A stretch of 64,000 nt of DNA from Psychrobacter sp. P2G3. Its GTDB lineage: Bacteria; Pseudomonadota; Gammaproteobacteria; Pseudomonadales; Moraxellaceae. Shown here in pieces: positions 50,524 through 58,791 of the stretch. Below the pieces are notes generated by a model. The model was not told the origin of the DNA. It was given only the letters and a program-made list of their open reading frames with translations, and ran no database searches. The stretch is from assembly GCF_001593285.1 (NCBI RefSeq), contig NZ_CP012529.1:1302001-1366000 (forward strand), given 5' to 3'. The translations under genes and the position numbers were made by a program. The first letter of the stretch is position 1; the number at the start of each line of letters is the position of its first letter.

Positions 50524-50546
50524 AACATTCATTTAAAATGAATTTT
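50524..50546. promoter_or_regulatory. NsrR-type operator upstream of nnrS
   Basis: AACATTCATTT-A-AAATGAATTTT is an 11-1-11 inverted repeat with ten of eleven symmetric positions, the spacing and core (ATTTAAAAT) of NsrR sites in gammaproteobacteria. It lies 37 bp before the nnrS ATG, and an nsrR gene is the next gene but one. Confidence 0.8.
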
Positions 50547-50583
50547 AATATCTATTTTCTAAAATTACCCTAAGAAGACGGTC

Positions 50584-51837
50584 ATGCAATCTATCAACTT
50601 ACCTAGCAAGCCACCAAGCTCTCCGCATCCTATTCTTAATTTGAGCTTTCGCATATTTTTTAGTGCAGCGGCAGTATTTGCGGTGGTGATGATGGTGCTG
50701 TGGTCATTTGTATTTACTGGACATACTGATATCGATGCACAGGTTTTAAATCCGTTGTACTGGCACGGCCATGAGATGATTTATGGTTATGCCTTGGCAG
50801 TGGTCGCAGGATTCTTGCTGACAGCGGTAAAAACCTGGACAGGAGTAATGATGCCGCATGGCTATAAGTTGCTGGGTATCTTTAGCTGCTGGTTGCTGGC
50901 ACGTATTAGCTGGTTCGCTTTTGGGCTTGGCATGACGATTGCGGGTAGTAGTATATCGTTGTTATATGCTGCCGCAGTATTTGATTTATTGTTCATCGGC
51001 TTAATGGCTTTTGTAATATTTCGAGCAGTATTGCAAGTAAAGCAGTATAAGCAGATGGGTATTTTAGCGAAGCTGGCGCTATTAACGTTGGGCAACGGAT
51101 TGTGTTACTGGGGGATTATCAACGCAGACATGAGTACGACCAGAGTAGGTATCTACTTGGGTTTTTACTTAATTATCGGCTTGGTATTGACCATTGGCAG
51201 GCGCGTGGTGCCATTCTTTATTGAACGGGGTCTTAGCGTGACCAATGCTGAAGGCGTCAAAGAAACCGTCACCTTACGTAATAGCAAAGTGCAAGATATC
51301 GCCAGCCTAGTGTTCTTTTTAGCCTTTTTTATCGTGGATTCGTTTTACCCTAATAAGTACTTACTTACCGTTACCGCGCTTGGCGTGGCAGTGGTCAATA
51401 TCGTGCGCCTAAAAGGTTGGTATCACCGCGGTATTTGGCAAAAACCATTGTTATGGTCACTATATATCGCGTTTTTAGGTATGTGTTTGAGCTTCTTGTT
51501 GTATGCGCTACAGCCATGGTTAGGGTACGCGCATAGTATTGCTATGCATGGGTTAGCGATTGCAGGTGTTGGGATGATGACGGTGGCGATGATGACGCGT
51601 GTATCACTTGGGCATACGGGACGCAGTATTCATCAGCCACCCAAGAGCGTGAATGTAATGTATATTTTGATGGTGCTGGTATTTGTTAGTCGGGTATTAT
51701 TACCACTCGTTGATATGAGTCATTATCTATTATGGATTATGATTGCTCAAAGCGCATGGATTGCCTGCTTTGTGCTATTTTGCATGAGTTATCTGCCGAT
51801 GCTCGCACGTCCTAGACCCGATGGTTTATTTGGGTAA
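50584..51837 (+). CDS. nnrS: NnrS family membrane protein (nitric oxide stress)
   Basis: The 417-residue protein has about twelve membrane helices and NnrS features such as PLYWHGHEMIYGYALAVVAGF, GRRVVPFFIERGL and SIAMHGLAIAGVGMMTVAMM, with conserved histidines in helices. NnrS is a haem- and copper-containing membrane protein that helps cells withstand nitric oxide. An NsrR-type operator lies just upstream and nsrR follows 84 bp downstream on the same strand. No norB or hmp is visible here. Confidence 0.92.
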   Translation: MQSINLPSKPPSSPHPILNLSFRIFFSAAAVFAVVMMVLWSFVFTGHTDIDAQVLNPLYWHGHEMIYGYALAVVAGFLLTAVKTWTGVMMPHGYKLLGIFSCWLLARISWFAFGLGMTIAGSSISLLYAAAVFDLLFIGLMAFVIFRAVLQVKQYKQMGILAKLALLTLGNGLCYWGIINADMSTTRVGIYLGFYLIIGLVLTIGRRVVPFFIERGLSVTNAEGVKETVTLRNSKVQDIASLVFFLAFFIVDSFYPNKYLLTVTALGVAVVNIVRLKGWYHRGIWQKPLLWSLYIAFLGMCLSFLLYALQPWLGYAHSIAMHGLAIAGVGMMTVAMMTRVSLGHTGRSIHQPPKSVNVMYILMVLVFVSRVLLPLVDMSHYLLWIMIAQSAWIACFVLFCMSYLPMLARPRPDGLFG

Positions 51838-51921
51838 TGACTTATAGTTTATAGTTTTTTGGTAATTAGGTTTGAATGGATAAATTTTTAAGTAATTTGA
51901 ATTAAATAGGAGCGCAAATTT

Positions 51922-52440
51922 ATGCGACTGACCAATTATAGTGATTATGCACTGCGCTCATTAATTTATTTAGCAGTGAAGCCAGAGCCAGAAACACTGG
52001 CAAATATCAGTGATATCGCTAGCAGCTATAATATATCCAAAAGTCATTTGACCAAGATTATTCATCAATTAGGTCAGCTTGGTTATATAGAAAGTGTGCG
52101 CGGTAAGAATGGTGGTATTCGGCTGGCTTATGCGCCTAAAGACATCAATTTGGGTGTATTGATTAAACAGATAGAGCCTGATTTTGACTTGGTCGAGTGC
52201 TTTGCCACGCCAGTCAGCAGTGATGATAGAAAGCCACGCTCGACAGGTTTGCCAATCACGCTTATCAATGAAGATGTCAATAAAACTGTAGGCTGTGTAA
52301 TTACGCCAGTATGTCAACTTAAAGGCGTGTTTTTTGAAGCGTTAACGGCGTTTATTACCGTCCTTGAAAAATATACCTTGGCAGATATTATTAAAAATGA
52401 AGACGAGTTGAGTCAGTTTTTGTTCTCCCAAAAGATGTAA
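51922..52440 (+). CDS. nsrR: NsrR-like Rrf2-family nitric oxide sensor with an insertion in the cluster loop
   Basis: The 172-residue protein has the Rrf2 winged-helix (MRLTNYSDYALRSLIYLAVK, IASSYNISKSHLTKIIHQL, VRGKNGGIRLAY) and three cysteines for an iron-sulfur cluster: Cys93 (LVECF), Cys125 (VGCVI), Cys131 (PVCQL). The C-terminal YTLADII tail is typical. In E. coli NsrR the first two Cys are 5 residues apart; here they are 32 apart because of a polar insert of about 27 residues (SSDDRKPRSTGLP and on). It probably represses nnrS. A ribosome site (AGGAG) precedes the ATG. Confidence 0.88.
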   Translation: MRLTNYSDYALRSLIYLAVKPEPETLANISDIASSYNISKSHLTKIIHQLGQLGYIESVRGKNGGIRLAYAPKDINLGVLIKQIEPDFDLVECFATPVSSDDRKPRSTGLPITLINEDVNKTVGCVITPVCQLKGVFFEALTAFITVLEKYTLADIIKNEDELSQFLFSQKM

Positions 52441-52442
52441 AA

Positions 52443-52494
52443 AGGCTCAACATCAGCGATATAGTAAATCCACTATATTGCTGGTTTTGAGCCT
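52443..52494. terminator. Bidirectional terminator between nsrR and carbonic anhydrase
   Basis: A long imperfect inverted repeat (arms 52443-52465 and 52472-52494; outer part AGGCTCAA / TTGAGCCT) with a 6-base loop lies between convergent genes. Confidence 0.75.
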
Positions 52495-52569
52495 AGATTT
52501 TTATCATTCAAGTTTAGTAGTACTCAAACAATAGACTTTCTGAATACTACTAATACTTGTTATTGGCTA

Positions 52570-53400
52570 TTAGTTGCTAAGCTGCTCTACCTTACGCGAG
52601 CCTTGTGGCTGAATAGGGCGGTTATTACCTTCGTACAGATCAGACATAATATCAAACTGATCGCTAGCAAGGGTCAGAGGTTGCTTACTGACATACCATT
52701 GGACTTGTTCTGAACAAGGTGGTGTCGTTAGCGAGCCACTATAATGATAGAAAGTAGGCATTACAGGTGCTAAAGCAGACAAATCAACTTTATTGGCTGT
52801 GAATTCATCATCGTTTAAGGTAGTGATTTTAGTGCCGTTTAGCAATACGCGTAGCACATCATTGGCTTCACCAATTTGCAGCATAATACCCATTACAGCA
52901 AGATTGCCTTCACTATTGGCATGAACAAAATGAATTTCGCCTGGATAGTTCTGACTACCGAATTGATGCTCGCTTGGGGTATGGTAATGGAATTGCTTGA
53001 GCACATAGCGCTTATTGTCTAACTGAATTGTATTGTCTTCGGTCGTTGGTGTGTAGACGACAGTATGACCATTATCATGAATGCGGACATCGGTAGATTG
53101 GTTATAGTTAATGACAGGAGCGGCTGCACTACTGGCGGTAACGTTTGTAATATTGATAGGCGATTGCTGTTTGCCAATTTTGCAAGCGTTAGCACCTTCG
53201 ACGTCACCCCAATATTCGGGGCCTGTATTGCCTACATATGACCATTTAGGATGATGGACGCTATTATTATCTTGCGCTGCCACTACGGTCGCATTGGCAT
53301 CAGTAGGCTGATCTTTCAAAGCTTGCTGATTAGAGGTACAGGCAGAAAAACCTAGGGTGCTTACTGCCAAGATAGCAGTCGCTAAATAATGACGATTCAT
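52570..53400 (-). CDS. Alpha-class carbonic anhydrase, predicted lipoprotein
   Basis: The 276-residue protein has a signal with lipobox FSAC (Cys21), then the alpha-CA fold: PEYWGDVEGANACKIGKQQS, SPINITNV, and the zinc ligands His138, His140 (QFHYHTPSEH) and His157 (EIHFVH). The His spacing (2, then 17) equals that recalled for the gonococcal enzyme. The two Cys at 73 and near GSLTTPPCSEQV can form the usual disulfide. It interconverts CO2 and bicarbonate in the periplasm. AAGGA precedes the ATG. Confidence 0.93.
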   Translation of the reverse strand: MNRHYLATAILAVSTLGFSACTSNQQALKDQPTDANATVVAAQDNNSVHHPKWSYVGNTGPEYWGDVEGANACKIGKQQSPINITNVTASSAAAPVINYNQSTDVRIHDNGHTVVYTPTTEDNTIQLDNKRYVLKQFHYHTPSEHQFGSQNYPGEIHFVHANSEGNLAVMGIMLQIGEANDVLRVLLNGTKITTLNDDEFTANKVDLSALAPVMPTFYHYSGSLTTPPCSEQVQWYVSKQPLTLASDQFDIMSDLYEGNNRPIQPQGSRKVEQLSN

Positions 53401-53851
53401 ATTACAGTCCTTAATATGGTTAAAACGATAGTGTTATAGTTCGTTCAAAATAAAATCGATACGGCTTCTGTCAGCCTCGCGCGCAGATAAAACACATCAC
53501 ACTTTTATTTGATATGGGCTATAGCTTGCACTTAGTTTATTTATATCAACATTATTATCAATTGGCTATAAAACAGATTTATTAAAATATGGTTAAATGA
53601 ATAATTAATAAATTTAACACTATTCGTTAATAAGAATATATTTGTAAGAAGGGTTTATAACAGAACGGTATTTATTTAGCAAATTACGATTACAGAAAAA
53701 TATTAATGTGTAATAAACAGTTTTTGGAAAATTTTAAGAGATTTTCTCTTTAAAAGATGAACTTACGCAGTTATTTCTCAGAGTAGTAAAATCAAAGAAG
53801 CCACCAAGATGGCAGCTTCTTTTCTAGCTTTATCTTTTAACTTTTAAAGAA
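53401..53851. other. Non-coding gap upstream of the carbonic anhydrase gene
   Basis: AT-rich with no gene. A modest hairpin at 53795-53823 (AAAGAAGCC...GGCAGCTTCTTT) may end the minus-strand gene at 53852. Nothing else stands out. Confidence 0.5.
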
Positions 53852-54598
53852 TTACGCTTTTTCAAGCTTAGGGCGCGCTTTTTCAATAGCTTTTAATAGT
53901 GCCTTTTCAAATCCACCAATTTCAAACTTAATCAAGCTTGAATGGGCAGCACAGAAGTTATGAGTTTCGCGCCATTGATGCGCAAGCTCGGTTGCCCAGT
54001 TGCAATACTGTTTACCTGCATCTGGCTCATCTTTAAGCGCTTGCTTGGTAGTAGGATGTAATAGTAGCTCAGGTAAGACTGCTTCAAGAAGCTTTGCCGG
54101 TGGACTCATAAAAGTATCGTCAACGTGTAAGCTTCTGCTAGCAGGATGATAAGCCAATAGCGAACCTGCATGAATTTTTTCATTAGGCGAGATATAGTAG
54201 ACCCCCTGAGATAAGGAGAATTCAAGCTCCGGATAACGCTTGGCGACTGCATCGCTTTCGACCAAATCATCTGCCCATGATATCTCAGGTATTTGTTCAT
54301 GATGACGGCTACTGCCGTAAAATTCGGCTTGCGGAAAGTCTTTTGCCATTTGGACGCAATGCACCGTATGGAAAGGATGAAGATTTAACACTGCCTCTAC
54401 ATCTTGACCGTCATTAGTCAATGCCATGACTTTATCTCGGACATCATCCGTCAGCTTATAGCTATCTAAAAAAATAAACTTGCCTGACTCTAATTGCACG
54501 AGCGAGCATTGAGTGCCTATATCAAGCACCCCTCCCAATCGGAATGACCCGCGTATATTCCAAAATCCTGCCCCTAAATCATAAATTTTATCTGCCAT
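53852..54598 (-). CDS. Uncharacterised protein with a metallo-beta-lactamase-like pattern, intact copy
   Basis: The 248-residue protein begins MADKIYDLGAGFWNIRG and contains VLNLHPFHTVHCVQMAKDF, FYGSSRHHEQIPE and LHVDDTFMSPP. The His-rich HPFHTVHC segment and the later VDDTF aspartates recall a metallo-beta-lactamase-type hydrolase, but the standard HxHxDH motif is not present, so this is tentative. The ATG at 54598 is used (GGAATATT upstream). It is the downstream member of a tandem pair with the broken gene at 54681-55424. Confidence 0.7.
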   Translation of the reverse strand: MADKIYDLGAGFWNIRGSFRLGGVLDIGTQCSLVQLESGKFIFLDSYKLTDDVRDKVMALTNDGQDVEAVLNLHPFHTVHCVQMAKDFPQAEFYGSSRHHEQIPEISWADDLVESDAVAKRYPELEFSLSQGVYYISPNEKIHAGSLLAYHPASRSLHVDDTFMSPPAKLLEAVLPELLLHPTTKQALKDEPDAGKQYCNWATELAHQWRETHNFCAAHSSLIKFEIGGFEKALLKAIEKARPKLEKA

Positions 54599-54680
54599 TA
54601 GCAATATTCCTTAATAATGGATAATTTGTAAAAATAGTAAATTAAAAATTTGAATCGAAAAGTTGAGTAGTTAAAGCATA

Positions 54681-55424
54681 CTATGCTTCAAGCTCAGGAC
54701 GCGCTTTATCGATGGCAGAGAGTAGAGCTGCCTCAAATCTGTCTTCTTCAAACTCGACCAAACCTGAAGGCGCGCCACAAAAATTGCGTACCTCACGCCA
54801 CTTATGCGCCAGCTGAGTTGCCCAATCGCAATACTCTTTACCCGCATTAGGCTCATCTTTAAGTGCTTTTAAAGTTGTTGGGTGTAAGCCTAAGTCAGCT
54901 TGTACAGTATTAATTAACTTCGAAGGTGGAATCTCAAAAGTATCATCAACATAGATACTCAGACTGGCTGGATGGAATACCAGAAGTGAGCTGGCATGAA
55001 CACTCTCATCAGGTGCGATGTAATAAATACCTTTGGGTAAAGAAAGTTCAAGCTCGGGATAACGTTAAGCGACAGCGTCACTTTCAACCAAATCGTTACT
55101 CCATTGCACGTTAGGAGCCTGCTTGGGATGGCGACGGCTACCGTAAAAGGTCGCTTGCGGAAAGTCTTTTGCCATCTGCTCACAATGAACAGTATGAAAG
55201 GGATGCACGTTCAACACCGCTTCGACATCTTGACCATCATTGGTTAGTGCCATTACTTGCTCGCGCACGTCATCCGTCAGAGTGTAGCTGTCTAAGAAAA
55301 TAAAACGACCAGATGACAGTTTTACCAAGGCACATTGAACACCTATGTCTAGTATGCCATTTTTAATAAATGAGCCTCTGATACTCCAAAATCCTGACCC
55401 TAAGTCATAAATCTTATCTTCCAT
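54681..55424 (-). pseudogene. Paralogue of the 53852 gene, interrupted by an in-frame TAA
   Basis: The first 119 residues (MEDKIYDLGSGFWSIRGSF onward) closely match the neighbour. Codon 120 is TAA at 55065-55067 where the neighbour has Lys (AVAKRYPELE); after it the frame continues without change as RYPELELSLPKGIYYIAPDE to the proper end at 54681 (ARPELEA). Total length, 247 residues, would equal the neighbour. A single nonsense change with the rest intact means recent inactivation, or a sequence error. Confidence 0.85.
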
Positions 55425-55740
55425 AGTTGTTATTTCCTGTTGATTAATACTTGATCAAATAGTTGTTTAAAACTGGAGACTATAGCTGCTGTCACAGTTG
55501 TTTTTGAAAATTATGAACTGCGAATTTATTAAAGTCTGTTATAAAAGCGATGTGGAATGTATAGATAATTTAGACTGATGCTGATTGGGCAACTAAAACA
55601 GAACATAATACGGTTCTAACAATGGATAAGTGATTTCAATGAAAGGGCAATAATGTATCAAAACATTTAATAGGCAATGCTTGACAGTATGCATCTGTAA
55701 TTGTTATAAAGCATCTACCTAAACGAATATAGTTAAACAA
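55425..55740. other. Non-coding gap before the beta-helix gene
   Basis: 316 bp, AT-rich, with no gene and no clear hairpin. It must contain the promoter of the minus-strand pair and of the plus-strand beta-helix gene. Confidence 0.5.
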
Positions 55741-56856
55741 ATGCCTATATCATCAGATTCAAATCTTAGAAAGATATATATTAGAGATTATAAGTCACCT
55801 CAAGCTGCTGTAGACTATGCCAAGTCTATCGGCGGCGCTCGGATTATATTCCCAAATGGAGATTATCCATGTAGTTTGGTGATTAATAGTCCCAATATCG
55901 AGCTGTTTAGTGATGGTAATACCATACTACGTGCTGCAGGCTCTTCTACTGTCGTTGATGTACAGGCAGGCGGCATAAACTTTGTCTTAGATGGCTTTGA
56001 TATACGTGGTCAAACTTTACGTGATGAACTGACATCTAATAGAAATGGCACCAAGAATAATACTAAGGCTTTGCACTGTATTCGCATTCAAGAACGTGGG
56101 TCTCGCCTGCGTAACTTCAAGACAAGTGGCGCGCGCTATGATGGTATTTATCTTAAATATGACGGAAAAATCGATTTTGAGGCGCAGGACTTTTTATGCG
56201 ACTCCACTGCTCGTAACCCAGTATCTATTATTGCAGGACAAGGCTTTAAATTTATACGGGGTAAAGTGCGTTTAGATAATAATTTTTCTGCCGGACAAGG
56301 TAAATTAAGAAGCGGTATATATTTATTTGATTGTGAGCCAAATACTACCAGCGATAGGTACCGAGATATTGTCTTTAAAGAGGTAGTTTTTGAAAATGCT
56401 GGTAAACGTTATGGCAATAACCAAGTTATATTTCAAGATACCAATATAGGCAATTCAAATGATTTGGGTGTGCACTTTGAAGACTGTGATTTTATTAAGT
56501 CTGGTACAGCTACTGGATCTGCCTATGTACGCCTTAAAGCTGATGGAAAATTGAAAGAGTTTAGTAATATTCACTTTGAAAGAACCTATCATCAAAACAG
56601 AGCCATGGCAATTGCTAGCGGTCGCGAGCTATTACTTAAAAACTCATCCTTTAACGATGTTGTTATTGATGATCGAAACCTAACATTTGCTATTAGATTA
56701 TCTTCTGGCACGGTCGTTAATAATGTGCGCACAACAGCTGATAAGTCATCGGCTAAATCTAAAGCCCCAACTGTCCGTACATTCTTAAATAAGCCCGTAA
56801 ATTTGCTTTTAGATAAGAAAAGTAATGTAAAAGTTATCGATGTTCCTGGGTACTAA
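55741..56856 (+). CDS. Parallel beta-helix (pectate-lyase-like) protein, function unknown
   Basis: The 371-residue protein opens with a pectate-lyase-superfamily start (KSPQAAVDYAKSIGGARIIF, then FPNGDYPCSLVINSPNIELF). It continues with repeated short strands typical of right-handed beta-helices (VLDGFDIRGQT, RLRNFKTSGARYDGIYLKY, DIVFKEVVFENAG, LGVHFEDCDF). No signal peptide or membrane segment is visible. Such folds occur in polysaccharide lyases, epimerases and phage tailspikes. No ribosome site is evident and no carbohydrate genes adjoin it. The AT-rich codon use and isolation hint at transfer. Confidence 0.75.
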   Translation: MPISSDSNLRKIYIRDYKSPQAAVDYAKSIGGARIIFPNGDYPCSLVINSPNIELFSDGNTILRAAGSSTVVDVQAGGINFVLDGFDIRGQTLRDELTSNRNGTKNNTKALHCIRIQERGSRLRNFKTSGARYDGIYLKYDGKIDFEAQDFLCDSTARNPVSIIAGQGFKFIRGKVRLDNNFSAGQGKLRSGIYLFDCEPNTTSDRYRDIVFKEVVFENAGKRYGNNQVIFQDTNIGNSNDLGVHFEDCDFIKSGTATGSAYVRLKADGKLKEFSNIHFERTYHQNRAMAIASGRELLLKNSSFNDVVIDDRNLTFAIRLSSGTVVNNVRTTADKSSAKSKAPTVRTFLNKPVNLLLDKKSNVKVIDVPGY

Positions 56857-57183
56857 AATTATAGTTCTAATCAATATAAGCTGCCTTAAGCGGCTTTTTT
56901 TGTGTCTTAAGATTATAAATCGTGTTGGTCAAAAAGTTGCAGCTTTGATTAAAAGTATTATGATTACTCTATGATTCAGCTCTCATAATTATTCTTAACG
57001 TTTAAGCTTGATAACCAATACCAAACTTACATAACATTTTGCATCTTAAGCCCAACTTTTAGTGTGCTACCATGATGCGCTTGTCATTATGACTATAAAT
57101 TTAGGCCTTTATATTTATATATTTACAGCCTGTTCCTACCACCCACGCCGATATCAATCGCGTATAACATAGTCAGTAACTTT
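56857..57183. other. Gap between the beta-helix and MFS genes
   Basis: No gene. It contains the terminator at 56878-56901 and presumably the MFS promoter; no convincing hexamers were found. Confidence 0.5.
56878..56901 (+). terminator. Terminator after the beta-helix gene
   Basis: AAGCTGC and GCGGCTT form a short stem (one G-U) with a 5-base loop and a long T-run. Confidence 0.75.
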
Positions 57184-58455
57184 GTGAATCACACACCAGA
57201 TAACGCCTCAATTAATAACACACCGCAAGATAGCGCGAATTCAACTGTCTCTGCAAAATCATTGACTACCTATGCTCCTCAATCTAATTCACCTTCATGG
57301 GTTTTAAAACTAACCATTGGCTTGATTGGCATGTTTGCTTTTTTGCAGGTGTATTCAATCCAAGCAGTGTTACCTGTACTGATGGTAGACTTTGCTGCGA
57401 CTGAGGTCCAAGCAGGCATGGTCGTTGGCGCGACAGTGATGGCGATTGCTATCATGTCACCATTTTTAGGAATGTTGTCCGATGCAGTAGGGCGCAAATC
57501 ATTTATAGTCGGAGCGTTATTATTTTTAGCGATACCGACAGCGCTCATTGCGCAAAGTCCGAGTATTGGCTGGATGGGTCTGTGGCGCTTTATGCAGGGC
57601 TTGTCCGTGCCCGGTATTACCGTAGTGACGATTGCTTATATTGGTGAAGAGTTTGAGGGACGGGCAGTTACTGAACTGATGTCATTTTACGTTTCAGGTT
57701 CAGTACTTGGTGGCTTTTTAGGACGTTTTCTGCTTGGGCATTTGCATGAGCTTATCGGCTGGCGTTATGGTTATTATGTGATGGCGGCGATGACGCTGAT
57801 AGGGGCAGTATGGGTAGGTAAAATGCTACCAACCTCACGTTGTTTTGAAGCCAATCCAAACTTTCGATCCGCTATGCAGACGTTGGGCGAACATCTGACG
57901 AACCGTTATGTGGTTACGGCTTGCTTGCTCGGTGCTTGCGTACTGTTTTCTTTGGTGGGCTGCTTTACCTTTATCAATTTACATCTGGCCAAGACTCCAT
58001 ATGAGCTAGGTACTGGACAACTTGCCAATATCTTTGCTGTGTATTTAATAGGCGTAGTCATTACCCCATTATCGACGACACTATTGCGCCGATTTGGCGC
58101 AGCGCGTACGGTACGAGTGGCAGTAATGGTATCGATGGTAGGGGTGCTATTGACCTTAGTGACGCCGTTATGGGGTGTGATTATTGGGCTAGCGATCATG
58201 TCATCTGGGGTCTTTATCACCCAAGCTGCGACCATTAGTTATATTGCAGTCAACGTCAAAAAGGGGCGCTCATTGGCCTCTGGTTTATACTATATGGGCT
58301 ATTACGCAGGCGGGACAATGGGTGCATGGCTATGCGGAATTGCCTATGCACGTGGGGCGTGGACGCTGACAGTATGGCTGTTGTTAATTGTGCAGGTTTT
58401 AGCGTTATTGGTAGCAAGTTTTGGCATGATTAAAACCAAAGCTCGTACTGCTTAA
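57184..58455 (+). CDS. MFS transporter (YnfM-like)
   Basis: The 423-residue protein has about twelve membrane helices after a polar N-terminus of about 38 residues. It carries the MFS loop motif GMLSDAVGRKSFIVGALL and a later LRRFGAARTVRVAVMVSM loop. The start used is GTG at 57184, because no ATG precedes the first helix; ATG at 57330 would delete part of helix 1. The substrate cannot be read from the sequence; YnfM-like members export small molecules such as sugars or drugs. Confidence 0.85.
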   Translation: MNHTPDNASINNTPQDSANSTVSAKSLTTYAPQSNSPSWVLKLTIGLIGMFAFLQVYSIQAVLPVLMVDFAATEVQAGMVVGATVMAIAIMSPFLGMLSDAVGRKSFIVGALLFLAIPTALIAQSPSIGWMGLWRFMQGLSVPGITVVTIAYIGEEFEGRAVTELMSFYVSGSVLGGFLGRFLLGHLHELIGWRYGYYVMAAMTLIGAVWVGKMLPTSRCFEANPNFRSAMQTLGEHLTNRYVVTACLLGACVLFSLVGCFTFINLHLAKTPYELGTGQLANIFAVYLIGVVITPLSTTLLRRFGAARTVRVAVMVSMVGVLLTLVTPLWGVIIGLAIMSSGVFITQAATISYIAVNVKKGRSLASGLYYMGYYAGGTMGAWLCGIAYARGAWTLTVWLLLIVQVLALLVASFGMIKTKARTA

Positions 58456-58791
58456 GTTAAGTCTCGTACTATTCAAGATAAATATCAGCTAACACAATGT
58501 GGTAAGTAGTGGAATCATTATCCTCGAATGCTGAGTGTTGTCACGCTTACGTGCGCGCGCTTTACATAGGACTGGTTTTTTCTTACTATCAATAAGCACC
58601 CTGTTAAAAGGCAACTTATAGTCAATCTACTATAAAAGAGTTGCGGCGTTAACCTCGCTTATTAAAATAATGGCTTGCTTCTAAGTAAAAACAAAATTAT
58701 TAAAAATTTAATTGCCTATGCCTTATTTATATTTATTCATAATTTACGAAAATGAGAATTCACAAAAACGACAAACAAGGAAGTCCGATAC
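58456..58791. other. Gap before the acyl-CoA ligase gene
   Basis: No gene. It includes an imperfect hairpin at 58611-58644: GCAACT and AGTTGC arms, with inner TATAGT and ACTATA arms around a 6-base loop. No T-run follows. It may be a repeat unit or an RNA element; I could not match it elsewhere in the window. Confidence 0.45.

Noticed and set aside
55065-55067. In-frame stop considered as a selenocysteine codon
   Set aside because: The codon is TAA, not TGA, and the neighbour has Lys at this place, so recoding to selenocysteine is not plausible.
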